A stretch of 9,069 nucleotides of DNA from RYN-433 sp036558265 (GTDB lineage Bacteria; Planctomycetota; Phycisphaerae; Tepidisphaerales; Tepidisphaeraceae). The translations under genes and the position numbers were made by a program. The DNA lies in contig DATBFY010000344.1 in the NCBI GenBank assembly GCA_036558265.1, positions 1 to 9,069 of the forward strand, in the 5' to 3' direction. The notes below the pieces were generated by a model. That model searched no databases. It was not told the origin of the DNA and saw only the letters and a program-made list of their open reading frames with translations. Within the stretch, counting starts at the first letter, position 1. Each line of letters begins with the position of its first letter. Of the stretch, positions 1-5,169 are shown in pieces.

Positions 1-1298
1 AGGTGCTCCGGCGGCGGCGGTTCGAGCTGGCGGCGTGGGAGGTCTACGAGACGGCCAAGCAGTGGCGCGAGGCCGATGGCGACGTGGCCGAGGCGATCGA
101 TTACTGCGAGTACTACGCCCGCGAGATGCTGCGGCTCGCCAGGCCCTGGCACAGGGACGTGCCGGGCGAGGAGAACGCGAACCTGCTGGAGCCGCGCGGC
201 GTGGCGATCGTGATCGCGCCCTGGAACTTCCCGCTGGCGATCCTGCTGGGGATGACGACGGCGTCTCTGGTGACGGGCAACACGGTGGTGATGAAGCCGG
301 CGGAGCAGTCGCCGGTGGTGGGGGCGAAGTTCATGGAGGTGCTGGAGGAGGCGGGATTCCCGCCGGGCGTGGTGAACCTGCTCAACGGCGTGGGGGAGGA
401 GGTCGGCCCGACGCTGGTGAACCACCCGGACGTGGCGCTGATCGCCTTCACCGGGTCGCGGCAAGTCGGGCTGATGATCCAGCGCCAGGCGAGCAACACG
501 CCGGAGAATCAGCACCAGGTGAAGCGCGTGATCACCGAGATGGGGGGCAAGAACGCGATCATCGTGGACGAGGATGCGGACCTGGACGAGGCCGTGCACG
601 GCACGGTCGCCAGCGCCTTTGGCTACGCCGGGCAGAAGTGCTCGGCCTGCTCGCGGGTGATCGTGCTATCAAGCATCTACGACGCGTTCGTCAATCGACT
701 GGTGGAGGCGACCAGGAGCCTGAAGGTCGGCCCGGCGGAGGAGCCGGGGAACCTCGTCGGCCCGGTGATCGACGGCGAGGCCCGCGAGCGGATCCTGGCG
801 GCGCTCGAGCGGGGGAAGCAGCGGGCGCGGTTGGCGTACGGGGGCGACGTGGGGACGCTGGCGGACGAGGGGTTCTACGTCGCGCCGCACGTGTTTGCCG
901 ACGTGGCGCCCGATTCGCCCCTGGCGCAGGAGGAGATCTTCGGCCCGGTGCTGGCGGTGATCCGCGCCAAGGATATCGATGAGGCGCTGGCGATCGCGAA
1001 CGGGACGAAGTACGCGCTGACGGGCGGCGTCTACTCGCGGTCGCCTTCGACGATCGACCGGGTTCGCCGGGAGTTCCGCGTGGGAAACCTTTACGTCAAC
1101 CGGAAGATCACCGGGGCGCTGGTCGAGCGGCAGCCGTTCGGAGGCTATAAGCTCTCGGGCGTGGGCACCAAGGCTGGCGGGCCGGACTACCTGCTGCAGT
1201 TCTGCTGGCCGCGCACGATCACCGAGAACACGATGCGGCGCGGGTTCGCGCCGCCGGAAGAGGGGGCGGAGGCGGAAACGTCGGCGGGCGGGATCTGA
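1..1298 (+). CDS. L-glutamate gamma-semialdehyde (P5C) dehydrogenase, 5'-truncated; RocA-type or C-terminal half of PutA
   Basis: This NAD-dependent aldehyde dehydrogenase oxidises glutamate-gamma-semialdehyde (the open form of P5C) to glutamate, the second step of proline breakdown in the cytoplasm. The frame is already open at base 3 and no true start is visible, so the gene begins outside the window. Numbering from base 3, the APWNFP cofactor-binding segment is near residue 73. The catalytic Glu is E179 in ITEMGGKN and the nucleophile is C213 in GYAGQKCSACSR. Their 34-residue spacing is normal for the family. EIFGPV follows near 311, and the P5CDH-typical tail FGGYKLSGVGTKAGGPDYL covers about 379-397. 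Compared with roughly 515-residue stand-alone enzymes, about 110 residues of the ALDH domain are missing. The C-terminal WPRTITENTMRRGFAP resembles, from memory, PutA-like enzymes of Geobacter and Planctomycetes, so an upstream proline dehydrogenase domain is possible but unseen. The family call is firm; fused or separate is open. Confidence 0.93.
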   Translation, partial: VLRRRRFELAAWEVYETAKQWREADGDVAEAIDYCEYYAREMLRLARPWHRDVPGEENANLLEPRGVAIVIAPWNFPLAILLGMTTASLVTGNTVVMKPAEQSPVVGAKFMEVLEEAGFPPGVVNLLNGVGEEVGPTLVNHPDVALIAFTGSRQVGLMIQRQASNTPENQHQVKRVITEMGGKNAIIVDEDADLDEAVHGTVASAFGYAGQKCSACSRVIVLSSIYDAFVNRLVEATRSLKVGPAEEPGNLVGPVIDGEARERILAALERGKQRARLAYGGDVGTLADEGFYVAPHVFADVAPDSPLAQEEIFGPVLAVIRAKDIDEALAIANGTKYALTGGVYSRSPSTIDRVRREFRVGNLYVNRKITGALVERQPFGGYKLSGVGTKAGGPDYLLQFCWPRTITENTMRRGFAPPEEGAEAETSAGGI

Positions 1299-1354
1299 CC
1301 TGGCGGGGGCGGGGTGAGATGTTAAGCGGGGTGGTTTGGCGCGCAATTTTTTTT

Positions 1355-1389
1355 GGGATGGGGAGTTTTGGGGAGATTTGGGGAGTTGA
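1355..1389 (+). repeat. G-rich 10-bp tandem repeat, possible G-quadruplex
   Basis: Three 10-bp units follow each other: GGGGAGTTTT (1360-1369), GGGGAGATTT (1370-1379) and GGGGAGTTGA (1380-1389), preceded by GGG at 1355-1357. The four G-tracts (1355-1357, 1360-1363, 1370-1373, 1380-1383) are separated by 2, 6 and 6 bases, which fits the usual G3+N1-7 quadruplex pattern on the plus strand. It starts directly after a T8 tract and 56 bases after the P5C dehydrogenase stop. A role in transcript ending is only a guess. Confidence 0.55.
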
Positions 1390-1407
1390 GTTTGGAGTTC
1401 ACGGTTT

Positions 1408-1463
1408 AGCGTGTGTTAATTGAAGACACGCTCAAGCATGAACTGGCGAACTTCGAGAATTAA
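1408..1463. other. Possible H-type pseudoknot from two interleaved inverted repeats
   Basis: AGCGTGT (1408-1414) is the exact reverse complement of ACACGCT (1426-1432). The loop between them carries TTAATTGAAG (1416-1425), which can pair with CTTC (1451-1454) plus AATTAA (1458-1463) if three bases (GAG) bulge out. The two pairings interleave and so would form a pseudoknot or a switch between alternative folds. The second stem uses AT-rich sequence, unusual for this window. No known RNA family was recognised, and chance pairing cannot be excluded. Confidence 0.25.
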
Positions 1464-1574
1464 ATGGTTGCGCGCGGGGTGGAAATCGGAAGTGGAGTTG
1501 GGCAAGGAGGTTGCGACGAACAGGGGTGGAAAAACCGGCCCCCAAGCGACCCCCTGGGCGACGTTTTGTGGCCC

Positions 1575-1772
1575 CGGGATGTTCCCGCGGTGACCCTGGG
1601 TGGCACTTCTGCCGCCCCTGGCGGGGCTGATTTGAGTTGCGACGATGAGGTCCACGGGCTTGCGCCCGGGCTATATTCTGTCGCCGCTCCGCGGCTGTCG
1701 GGTATTCGGTTGTCAAGGAGCGAAGCGTGGCGGGCGGATCCCACCCTACAAGAAGGCGCGGCGCTGCGCGCC
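1575..1772. repeat. String of small GC-rich hairpins, probable dispersed intergenic repeat
   Basis: Perfect short inverted repeats with small loops follow one another: CGGGA/TCCCG (1575-1587), ACCC/GGGT (1593-1601), GCCCC/GGGGC (1614-1627), CGGGC/GCCCG (1655-1668), GCCGC/GCGGC (1683-1695) and GGCGCG/CGCGCC (1755-1772). A seventh, GGTGGCA/TGCCGCC (1599-1616, one G-T pair), overlaps two of these. The text between the hairpins does not read as a gene. From memory, segments such as CCACGGGCTTGCGCCCG and GCCGCTCCGCGGC recur between genes of planctomycete-like genomes, so this may be a mosaic of dispersed repeats. That comparison could not be run here. Confidence 0.4.
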
Positions 1773-1931
1773 GGTGACGCGCGCGGCGCCATCAAGATTG
1801 CGGCAGGTGGGGATTTGCTGGGGTTTTCGGGTGAAATCTTTTTTAGTTTTCGGTGGGAGGGGGTTGCGCCGGCGCGCGGCACGGAAGCGCAACAAAACGT
1901 CGGAATGTTTGCGCGCCAGGCACGTCAGTGA

Positions 1932-3032
1932 TCAAACTGCCCGCGCCTCCGCCGTGCTCTCGCGGACGACCAGTTCGGGCCGGAGGACCTCGCGGCGGCC
2001 TCTGAGGCGCTCGCGCGCGGCCTCGTCGTTGACCATTTCCATGACCATTTCGGCGGCGCGTTTGCCCATCTCGGTGAGTTTGTGGCTGACGCTGGTGAGG
2101 CGCGGGACGCAGAAGCTGGCTTCGACGTCGTCGAAGCCGACGACGGAGACGTCGCGCGGGACGTGGAGGTCGGCCTGCGCCAGCGCGGCGCAGACGCCGA
2201 CGGCGACGGGGTCGTTGTAGGCGACGATGCCGGTGAAATCAGATCCCTTGTCCGCGAGGTAGTCGCGCATGCACGCGTGGGCCTGTTCGACGTGCAGGGC
2301 GCGCGCGGTTCGACCCGGTTCGGGGTGGAAGTCGTAGCCGCAGGCGGAGAAGCGCAGAGCCAATCGGCGGGCGGTCTGTTCGAAGATCGCCTGTCGGTCG
2401 CCACCGCCGAGCGAGCCGCGCTGGGCGTTGTGGCCGACCCAGAGCAATCGTTTGTGCTTAAGCTCTGCCAAGTGACGCACCGCGAGCTCCACGCCGTATC
2501 GCTCGTCGTAGTCCACCACGGGGAGGTCGGTCTCGCCGGTGTATTCGATCGCGACGATCGGCGCGTCCGCCGGCGAATCGGCGAGCAGGTTCGGATGGGA
2601 GGGATCGATCACCACGCCCAGGACGATCATTCCGTCGAAGCGGCGCTGGCGCAAGCCCTGCAGGCCGCGCTCCGGGGCGCGGGCGTTGTGGTCCGGTCCG
2701 ATGAGGAGCAGCTCGTAACCGACGTTGCGCAGGTGGAGCTCAATGCCGCCGATGAGGTGACTGAAGTAGCCGTCGGCGAGCTCGCTGACGGTCGCGTCGC
2801 CGTTACCGTTGCCGCCACTGACGTCGATGGCGACGGCGATGGTCTCGGCCTTGCCGAGCTTCATCGAGCGGGCGTGGTAGTTGGGGATATAGCCGAGCTT
2901 GTCGGCGACGTTGCGCACGCGCTGGGCGCAGGCTTCGCTGACGCGGTTGGGTTGCCTGGGACGGTTGAGGACCAGGCTCGCCGTCGTCAGGCTGACGCCC
3001 GCTTCCTTTGCGACGTCAGATAAGCTGGCCAT
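1932..3032 (-). CDS. LacI-family transcriptional regulator
   Basis: Cytoplasmic DNA-binding regulator of 366 residues, the usual length for the LacI/GalR family. Residues 3-23 (LSDVAKEAGVSLTTASLVLN) form the N-terminal helix-turn-helix, with the family's GVS..T.S.VLN pattern; Ala replaces the more common Val in TTAS. LGYIPN (47-52) leads into the hinge helix at about 52-60. Residues from about 64 form the periplasmic-binding-protein-like sensor domain, with YNDPVAVG (272-279) and VVGFDD (297-302). These proteins usually repress sugar-use genes until a ligand binds; the ligand here is unknown. ATG at 3032 is chosen because AGGAG lies 8 bases before it and the helix-turn-helix begins at once. 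An in-frame ATG at 3071 would add 13 unneeded residues. It lies 142 bp downstream of the secreted TIM-barrel gene on the same strand, its likeliest target, though this is inference. Confidence 0.93.
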   Translation of the reverse strand: MASLSDVAKEAGVSLTTASLVLNRPRQPNRVSEACAQRVRNVADKLGYIPNYHARSMKLGKAETIAVAIDVSGGNGNGDATVSELADGYFSHLIGGIELHLRNVGYELLLIGPDHNARAPERGLQGLRQRRFDGMIVLGVVIDPSHPNLLADSPADAPIVAIEYTGETDLPVVDYDERYGVELAVRHLAELKHKRLLWVGHNAQRGSLGGGDRQAIFEQTARRLALRFSACGYDFHPEPGRTARALHVEQAHACMRDYLADKGSDFTGIVAYNDPVAVGVCAALAQADLHVPRDVSVVGFDDVEASFCVPRLTSVSHKLTEMGKRAAEMVMEMVNDEAARERLRGRREVLRPELVVRESTAEARAV

Positions 3033-3038
3033 GCGACG

Positions 3039-3045
3039 ATCTCCT
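3039..3045 (-). promoter_or_regulatory. Ribosome binding site deciding the LacI-family start
   Basis: On the minus strand this reads AGGAGAT; the AGGAG core is 8 bases before the ATG at 3032. It favours 3032 over the in-frame ATG at 3071. Confidence 0.7.
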
Positions 3046-3092
3046 GCGGAGAGTGCCCCTATCCGGGTCATCGTCTGCGGTGATATCGAAAT

Positions 3093-3129
3093 GTCTTTAA
3101 GACCATATTGTGTAATGTGAATCGCATTC
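3093..3129 (-). promoter_or_regulatory. Candidate operator/promoter region upstream of the LacI-family gene
   Basis: The 142-bp gap upstream of the regulator is less GC-rich than the genes and contains two short inverted repeats: GTCTT-T-AAGAC (3093-3103) and GAAT-CGC-ATTC (3119-3129). LacI-type proteins often bind such palindromes and control their own gene. Both have odd centres rather than the usual central CG, and no strong -35/-10 pair is evident (TTCACA followed by TAAAGA is the best on the minus strand). Treat as a weak candidate. Confidence 0.25.
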
Positions 3130-3174
3130 TGGCTATGAGCTTTTTCGCCCGCGACGTGAGATTCGTCGAACGAC

Positions 3175-4323
3175 CTATCGGGGAGCGACCTTATAGAGGT
3201 GCACGGCGTAGCCGTCGAAGTGGTCCTGGAACTTTCCGCCCGCTAGCGGGATCTTGCGATTTTCGCCGATCACCTCGACAGTTCCGGCGTTGAGGCCGTT
3301 GAGGGTGAAGGTTGCCCCCGCCGGGGCGTTGCTCATCGCGGCGGCAAACACGTAGGCGTCGCCACCGTGGTGGCGGGCGGTCAGGTGGATCGGGACGGAA
3401 CTGTTGTCGCCAGCGACAGTTGCGAGCGACGGATCGGCCGGGGAGTTGATGACCGCGGCGAGCGATTTCACCTGCGCGTTAACCTGGGCGACGGCCTTGC
3501 TCATCTCGGGGTCGGCGAGCAGGGCGGCGTCGGTCGAGCGCGGCTTGAACTGATGGACGAAGTAGATGAGCCCGCGCGAGCCGTGGATGATCGACATCCA
3601 GACCTCGCTGCGCACCTCGCCGGGGGTGGGTTTGTGTCCCTCGCCGTGGATGTGGGTGCACTCGATGCAGTTCCAGACGACCTTCTGGTTCGTCGACCAC
3701 TCGCGCAGGCGCACGACGCCGCGGGGCACGTACTCGAGATGGCCGGTGATCTCGGGGCGGTCGTGGTTGGCGGGATAGATGTCGAACGAGACGACGTCGC
3801 AACCCTTGAGGTATTCGGGGTAGTCCTCGAGCTTGCCGCGGCGGACGCCGCGCCCGATGTAGTTGTCGTAGGCGACGCCCTGGCCGAGGTTGAGCATGAC
3901 CGGGCGGGAGGGGTCGTTGGCCTTGATCCGCTGGTAATCGGCGATGATCTTTTCGGGGGTGATGGGGGGACCGTAGCCCTTCTGGCCGCGCGGGAGCGGC
4001 TGGGCGTTGTCGGGCTCGTCGCCGTGCATCCAGCCGACGATGATCTTGCGGTCCTTGAACTGCAGCCGCTGATTGCAGATGACGGGCATCTGGGCCTTCT
4101 CGAGCTCGGCGAGTTGCGATTCGTTGGGGCCGGACCAGAGGCCGACGTAGAGGTTGATGCCCAGGGCCTTGTATTCCTGTGCATGGCGCGGCTGCTGGAG
4201 CCAGACGGCGATGGGGAAGTAGTCGTCGGACTTGTCGGGGCCATTCGACCATTGCGCGTAGGGGGATTCGGCGGAGGCGGTCAACGCGGCGAGCGCTAGA
4301 AAACCAATAACGATTTTGATCAT
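3175..4323 (-). CDS. Secreted TIM-barrel glycoside-hydrolase-like protein, unclassified
   Basis: Predicted exported protein of 382 residues. MIKIVIGFLALAALTASA (1-18) is a signal peptide with likely cleavage after ASA. The mature part has traits of clan GH-A TIM barrels: FPIAVWLQ (36-43), NLYVGLW (57-63), GWMHGDEPDN (97-106), PVMLNLGQG (141-149), DVVSFDIYP (176-184), VWNCIECTH (216-224) and GLIYFVHQFKP (251-261). E103 and E221 are placed like the acid/base and nucleophile glutamates of that clan, with DEP replacing the common NEP; this assignment is inference. Residues from about 305 look like a small beta-sandwich tail. I recall similar hypothetical proteins in planctomycetes but know no assigned substrate. 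ATG at 4323 is chosen because GGAG lies 5 bases before it and the signal peptide starts there; an upstream in-frame ATG at 4341 would place the ribosome site inside the gene. It could instead be a non-catalytic carbohydrate-binding protein. Confidence 0.8.
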   Translation of the reverse strand: MIKIVIGFLALAALTASAESPYAQWSNGPDKSDDYFPIAVWLQQPRHAQEYKALGINLYVGLWSGPNESQLAELEKAQMPVICNQRLQFKDRKIIVGWMHGDEPDNAQPLPRGQKGYGPPITPEKIIADYQRIKANDPSRPVMLNLGQGVAYDNYIGRGVRRGKLEDYPEYLKGCDVVSFDIYPANHDRPEITGHLEYVPRGVVRLREWSTNQKVVWNCIECTHIHGEGHKPTPGEVRSEVWMSIIHGSRGLIYFVHQFKPRSTDAALLADPEMSKAVAQVNAQVKSLAAVINSPADPSLATVAGDNSSVPIHLTARHHGGDAYVFAAAMSNAPAGATFTLNGLNAGTVEVIGENRKIPLAGGKFQDHFDGYAVHLYKVAPR

Positions 4324-4359
4324 GTTTTCTCCATTTGCCATAAATACAACTCCGGGTGT

Positions 4360-4437
4360 CATGGGCAAGCGTACTCGCTTGCCCGTGTCCTTTGTTCGAA
4401 GCAGAAGACCACGGGCAATGGAGTACCATTGCCCATG
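4360..4437. repeat. REPIN-like element: two inverted 28-nt hairpins
   Basis: Hairpin A (4360-4387) has 12-base arms CATGGGCAAGCG and CGCTTGCCCGTG around loop TACT. Hairpin B (4410-4437) has arms CACGGGCAATGG and CCATTGCCCATG around loop AGTA. B is nearly the reverse complement of A, so the 78-bp unit is two-fold symmetric: the outer 9-mers (4360-4368 and 4429-4437) are perfect inverted repeats, as are the inner ones (4379-4387 and 4410-4418). Where A and B differ inside the stem, both arms changed together (AGCG/CGCT against ATGG/CCAT), so pairing is kept. The 22-nt spacer contains TTCGAA. This matches the layout of REPINs, non-autonomous elements moved by RAYT transposases; no such transposase is in the window. 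It lies in the 131-bp gap between the HAD and TIM-barrel genes and could act as an RNA processing or attenuation site. Confidence 0.75.
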
Positions 4438-4454
4438 CCACCCGATGCCAGCCG

Positions 4455-5129
4455 TCACGTCACGAATCGCACGACGTCGGCGGGATGCTCGGCCCAGTGG
4501 TCTGGTGAAAGCGCGCGGATGCGATCGAGGTAGACGGGGTGCCAGGCGGCGGCGATGGTGGTCATGCCGGCGGCGCGGCCGGCCTTCATGTCGGCGGGGG
4601 AGTCGCCGACGTAGGCGCATCGACCCGGCGCGGCGCCGAGCAGCCGCGCCACCTCCAGTGGGCCGTCGGGCGCGGGCTTTTGCTTCACGGCCTCGTCGCC
4701 GGTGATCACGGCCTTGAAGAGCGATTCCCAGCCGAGGCTGCGCAGGGTGATGTCGGCGGTTCGGCGGCCCTTGCCGGTCATGACGCCCATGGGCAGGCCG
4801 GAGGCGCGCAGGGCCGACAGCATCTGCGGCACGCCGTCGAACACGACGACGGTTGCGTGATTCGATTCGTAATGCGCGTGGTAGGCTTCGATGGCGGTCG
4901 GCCAGTGTTCTCGTGCCAACTCGCGCTGGAGCATGGCGGTGTCCGGCACGCCGAAGCGCGAGATGACCTCGGCGAGGGCGAACTGGCGGCCGGCGATGGG
5001 GGCGACGGCGGCGTTCCAGGAGGCGACGATGAGGGGGATGGTGTCGGCGAGGGTGCCGTCGAGGTCGAAGATGACGGCGTCGAAGCGGCGCGAGAGGGAA
5101 GGATGGTCGCGTTCGTTGACGTGCGGCAT
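4455..5129 (-). CDS. HAD-superfamily hydrolase, phosphoglycolate phosphatase-like (subfamily IA)
   Basis: Cytoplasmic Mg-dependent phosphatase of 224 residues with all four HAD motifs. Motif I is FDLDGTLADT, with nucleophile D22 and acid/base D24. Motif II is the Thr in GVMTGKG (T118). Motif III is K151 in VKQKPAPDG, and motif IV is YVGDSPADMKAG with D176 and D180. Residues about 30-105 form a helical C1 cap, as in Gph- and PGMB-like enzymes. The substrate could be phosphoglycolate, a sugar phosphate or another small phosphoester; the sequence does not decide. ATG at 5129 is preferred; the frame also offers TTG at 5153, which would overlap the divergent gene's start codon. No Shine-Dalgarno sequence precedes 5129. 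It is first in the minus-strand block, 131 bp upstream of the TIM-barrel gene. Co-transcription with that gene is possible but the REPIN-like element lies between. Confidence 0.9.
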   Translation of the reverse strand: MPHVNERDHPSLSRRFDAVIFDLDGTLADTIPLIVASWNAAVAPIAGRQFALAEVISRFGVPDTAMLQRELAREHWPTAIEAYHAHYESNHATVVVFDGVPQMLSALRASGLPMGVMTGKGRRTADITLRSLGWESLFKAVITGDEAVKQKPAPDGPLEVARLLGAAPGRCAYVGDSPADMKAGRAAGMTTIAAAWHPVYLDRIRALSPDHWAEHPADVVRFVT

Positions 5130-5144
5130 GGGGCTGCCAATAGT
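5116..5144 (+). promoter_or_regulatory. Candidate promoter for the phosphoesterase/propeller gene
   Basis: TTGACG (5116-5121), a 17-base gap and AATAGT (5139-5144) resemble a sigma-70 promoter. Transcription would start near 5151, one to three bases before the ATG at 5153, giving an essentially leaderless message. This agrees with the lack of a ribosome site there. The -35 box lies inside the start of the divergent HAD gene. Confidence 0.4.
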
Positions 5145-5169
5145 ACACCGCAATGACCCTTCCGCTGAA
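5140..5169 (-). promoter_or_regulatory. Weak candidate promoter for the HAD gene
   Basis: On the minus strand, TTCAGC (5169-5164), an 18-base gap and TACTAT (5145-5140) precede the ATG at 5129. Transcription would begin near 5133, again with almost no leader. The -10 box overlaps that of the plus-strand promoter. The -35 match is poor. Confidence 0.25.

Larger units (their letters stand above)
1299..1931. other. 633-bp intergenic region between convergent genes, no credible CDS
   Basis: This gap separates the ends of the P5C dehydrogenase gene (+) and the LacI-family gene (-). Open frames exist on both strands, but their translations are low-complexity, match no family I recognise, and lack ribosome sites. 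The left part (about 1320-1470) is visibly less GC-rich and holds a T8 tract (1347-1354), a G-rich 10-bp repeat and paired inverted repeats. The right part (about 1570-1775) holds a run of small GC-rich hairpins. An inverted repeat GTTGCGC/GCGCAAC (1863-1869 and 1887-1893) lies near the LacI gene end but has no T-run after it on either strand. The T8 tract has no good stem before it, so I call no standard intrinsic terminator for either gene. Confidence 0.7.

Noticed and set aside
1416..1655. 79-residue minus-strand open frame in the intergenic region, considered as a gene remnant
   Set aside because: No family resemblance that I can support, and it overlaps the inverted repeats and hairpins.
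1863..1893. GTTGCGC/GCGCAAC inverted repeat as a terminator of the LacI-family gene
   Set aside because: The 17-base loop is large and no T-run follows on the minus strand, so it does not meet the usual pattern.
1464..1931. 155-residue plus-strand open frame in the intergenic region
   Set aside because: No ribosome site, no recognisable domain, and it reads through the hairpin string. Its stop happens to abut the LacI-family stop. Overlapping frames on both strands are equally open.
2082..3023. 313-residue plus-strand open frame opposite the LacI-family gene
   Set aside because: Low-complexity Val/Gly/Ala-rich shadow; the minus-strand frame has clear helix-turn-helix and sensor motifs.
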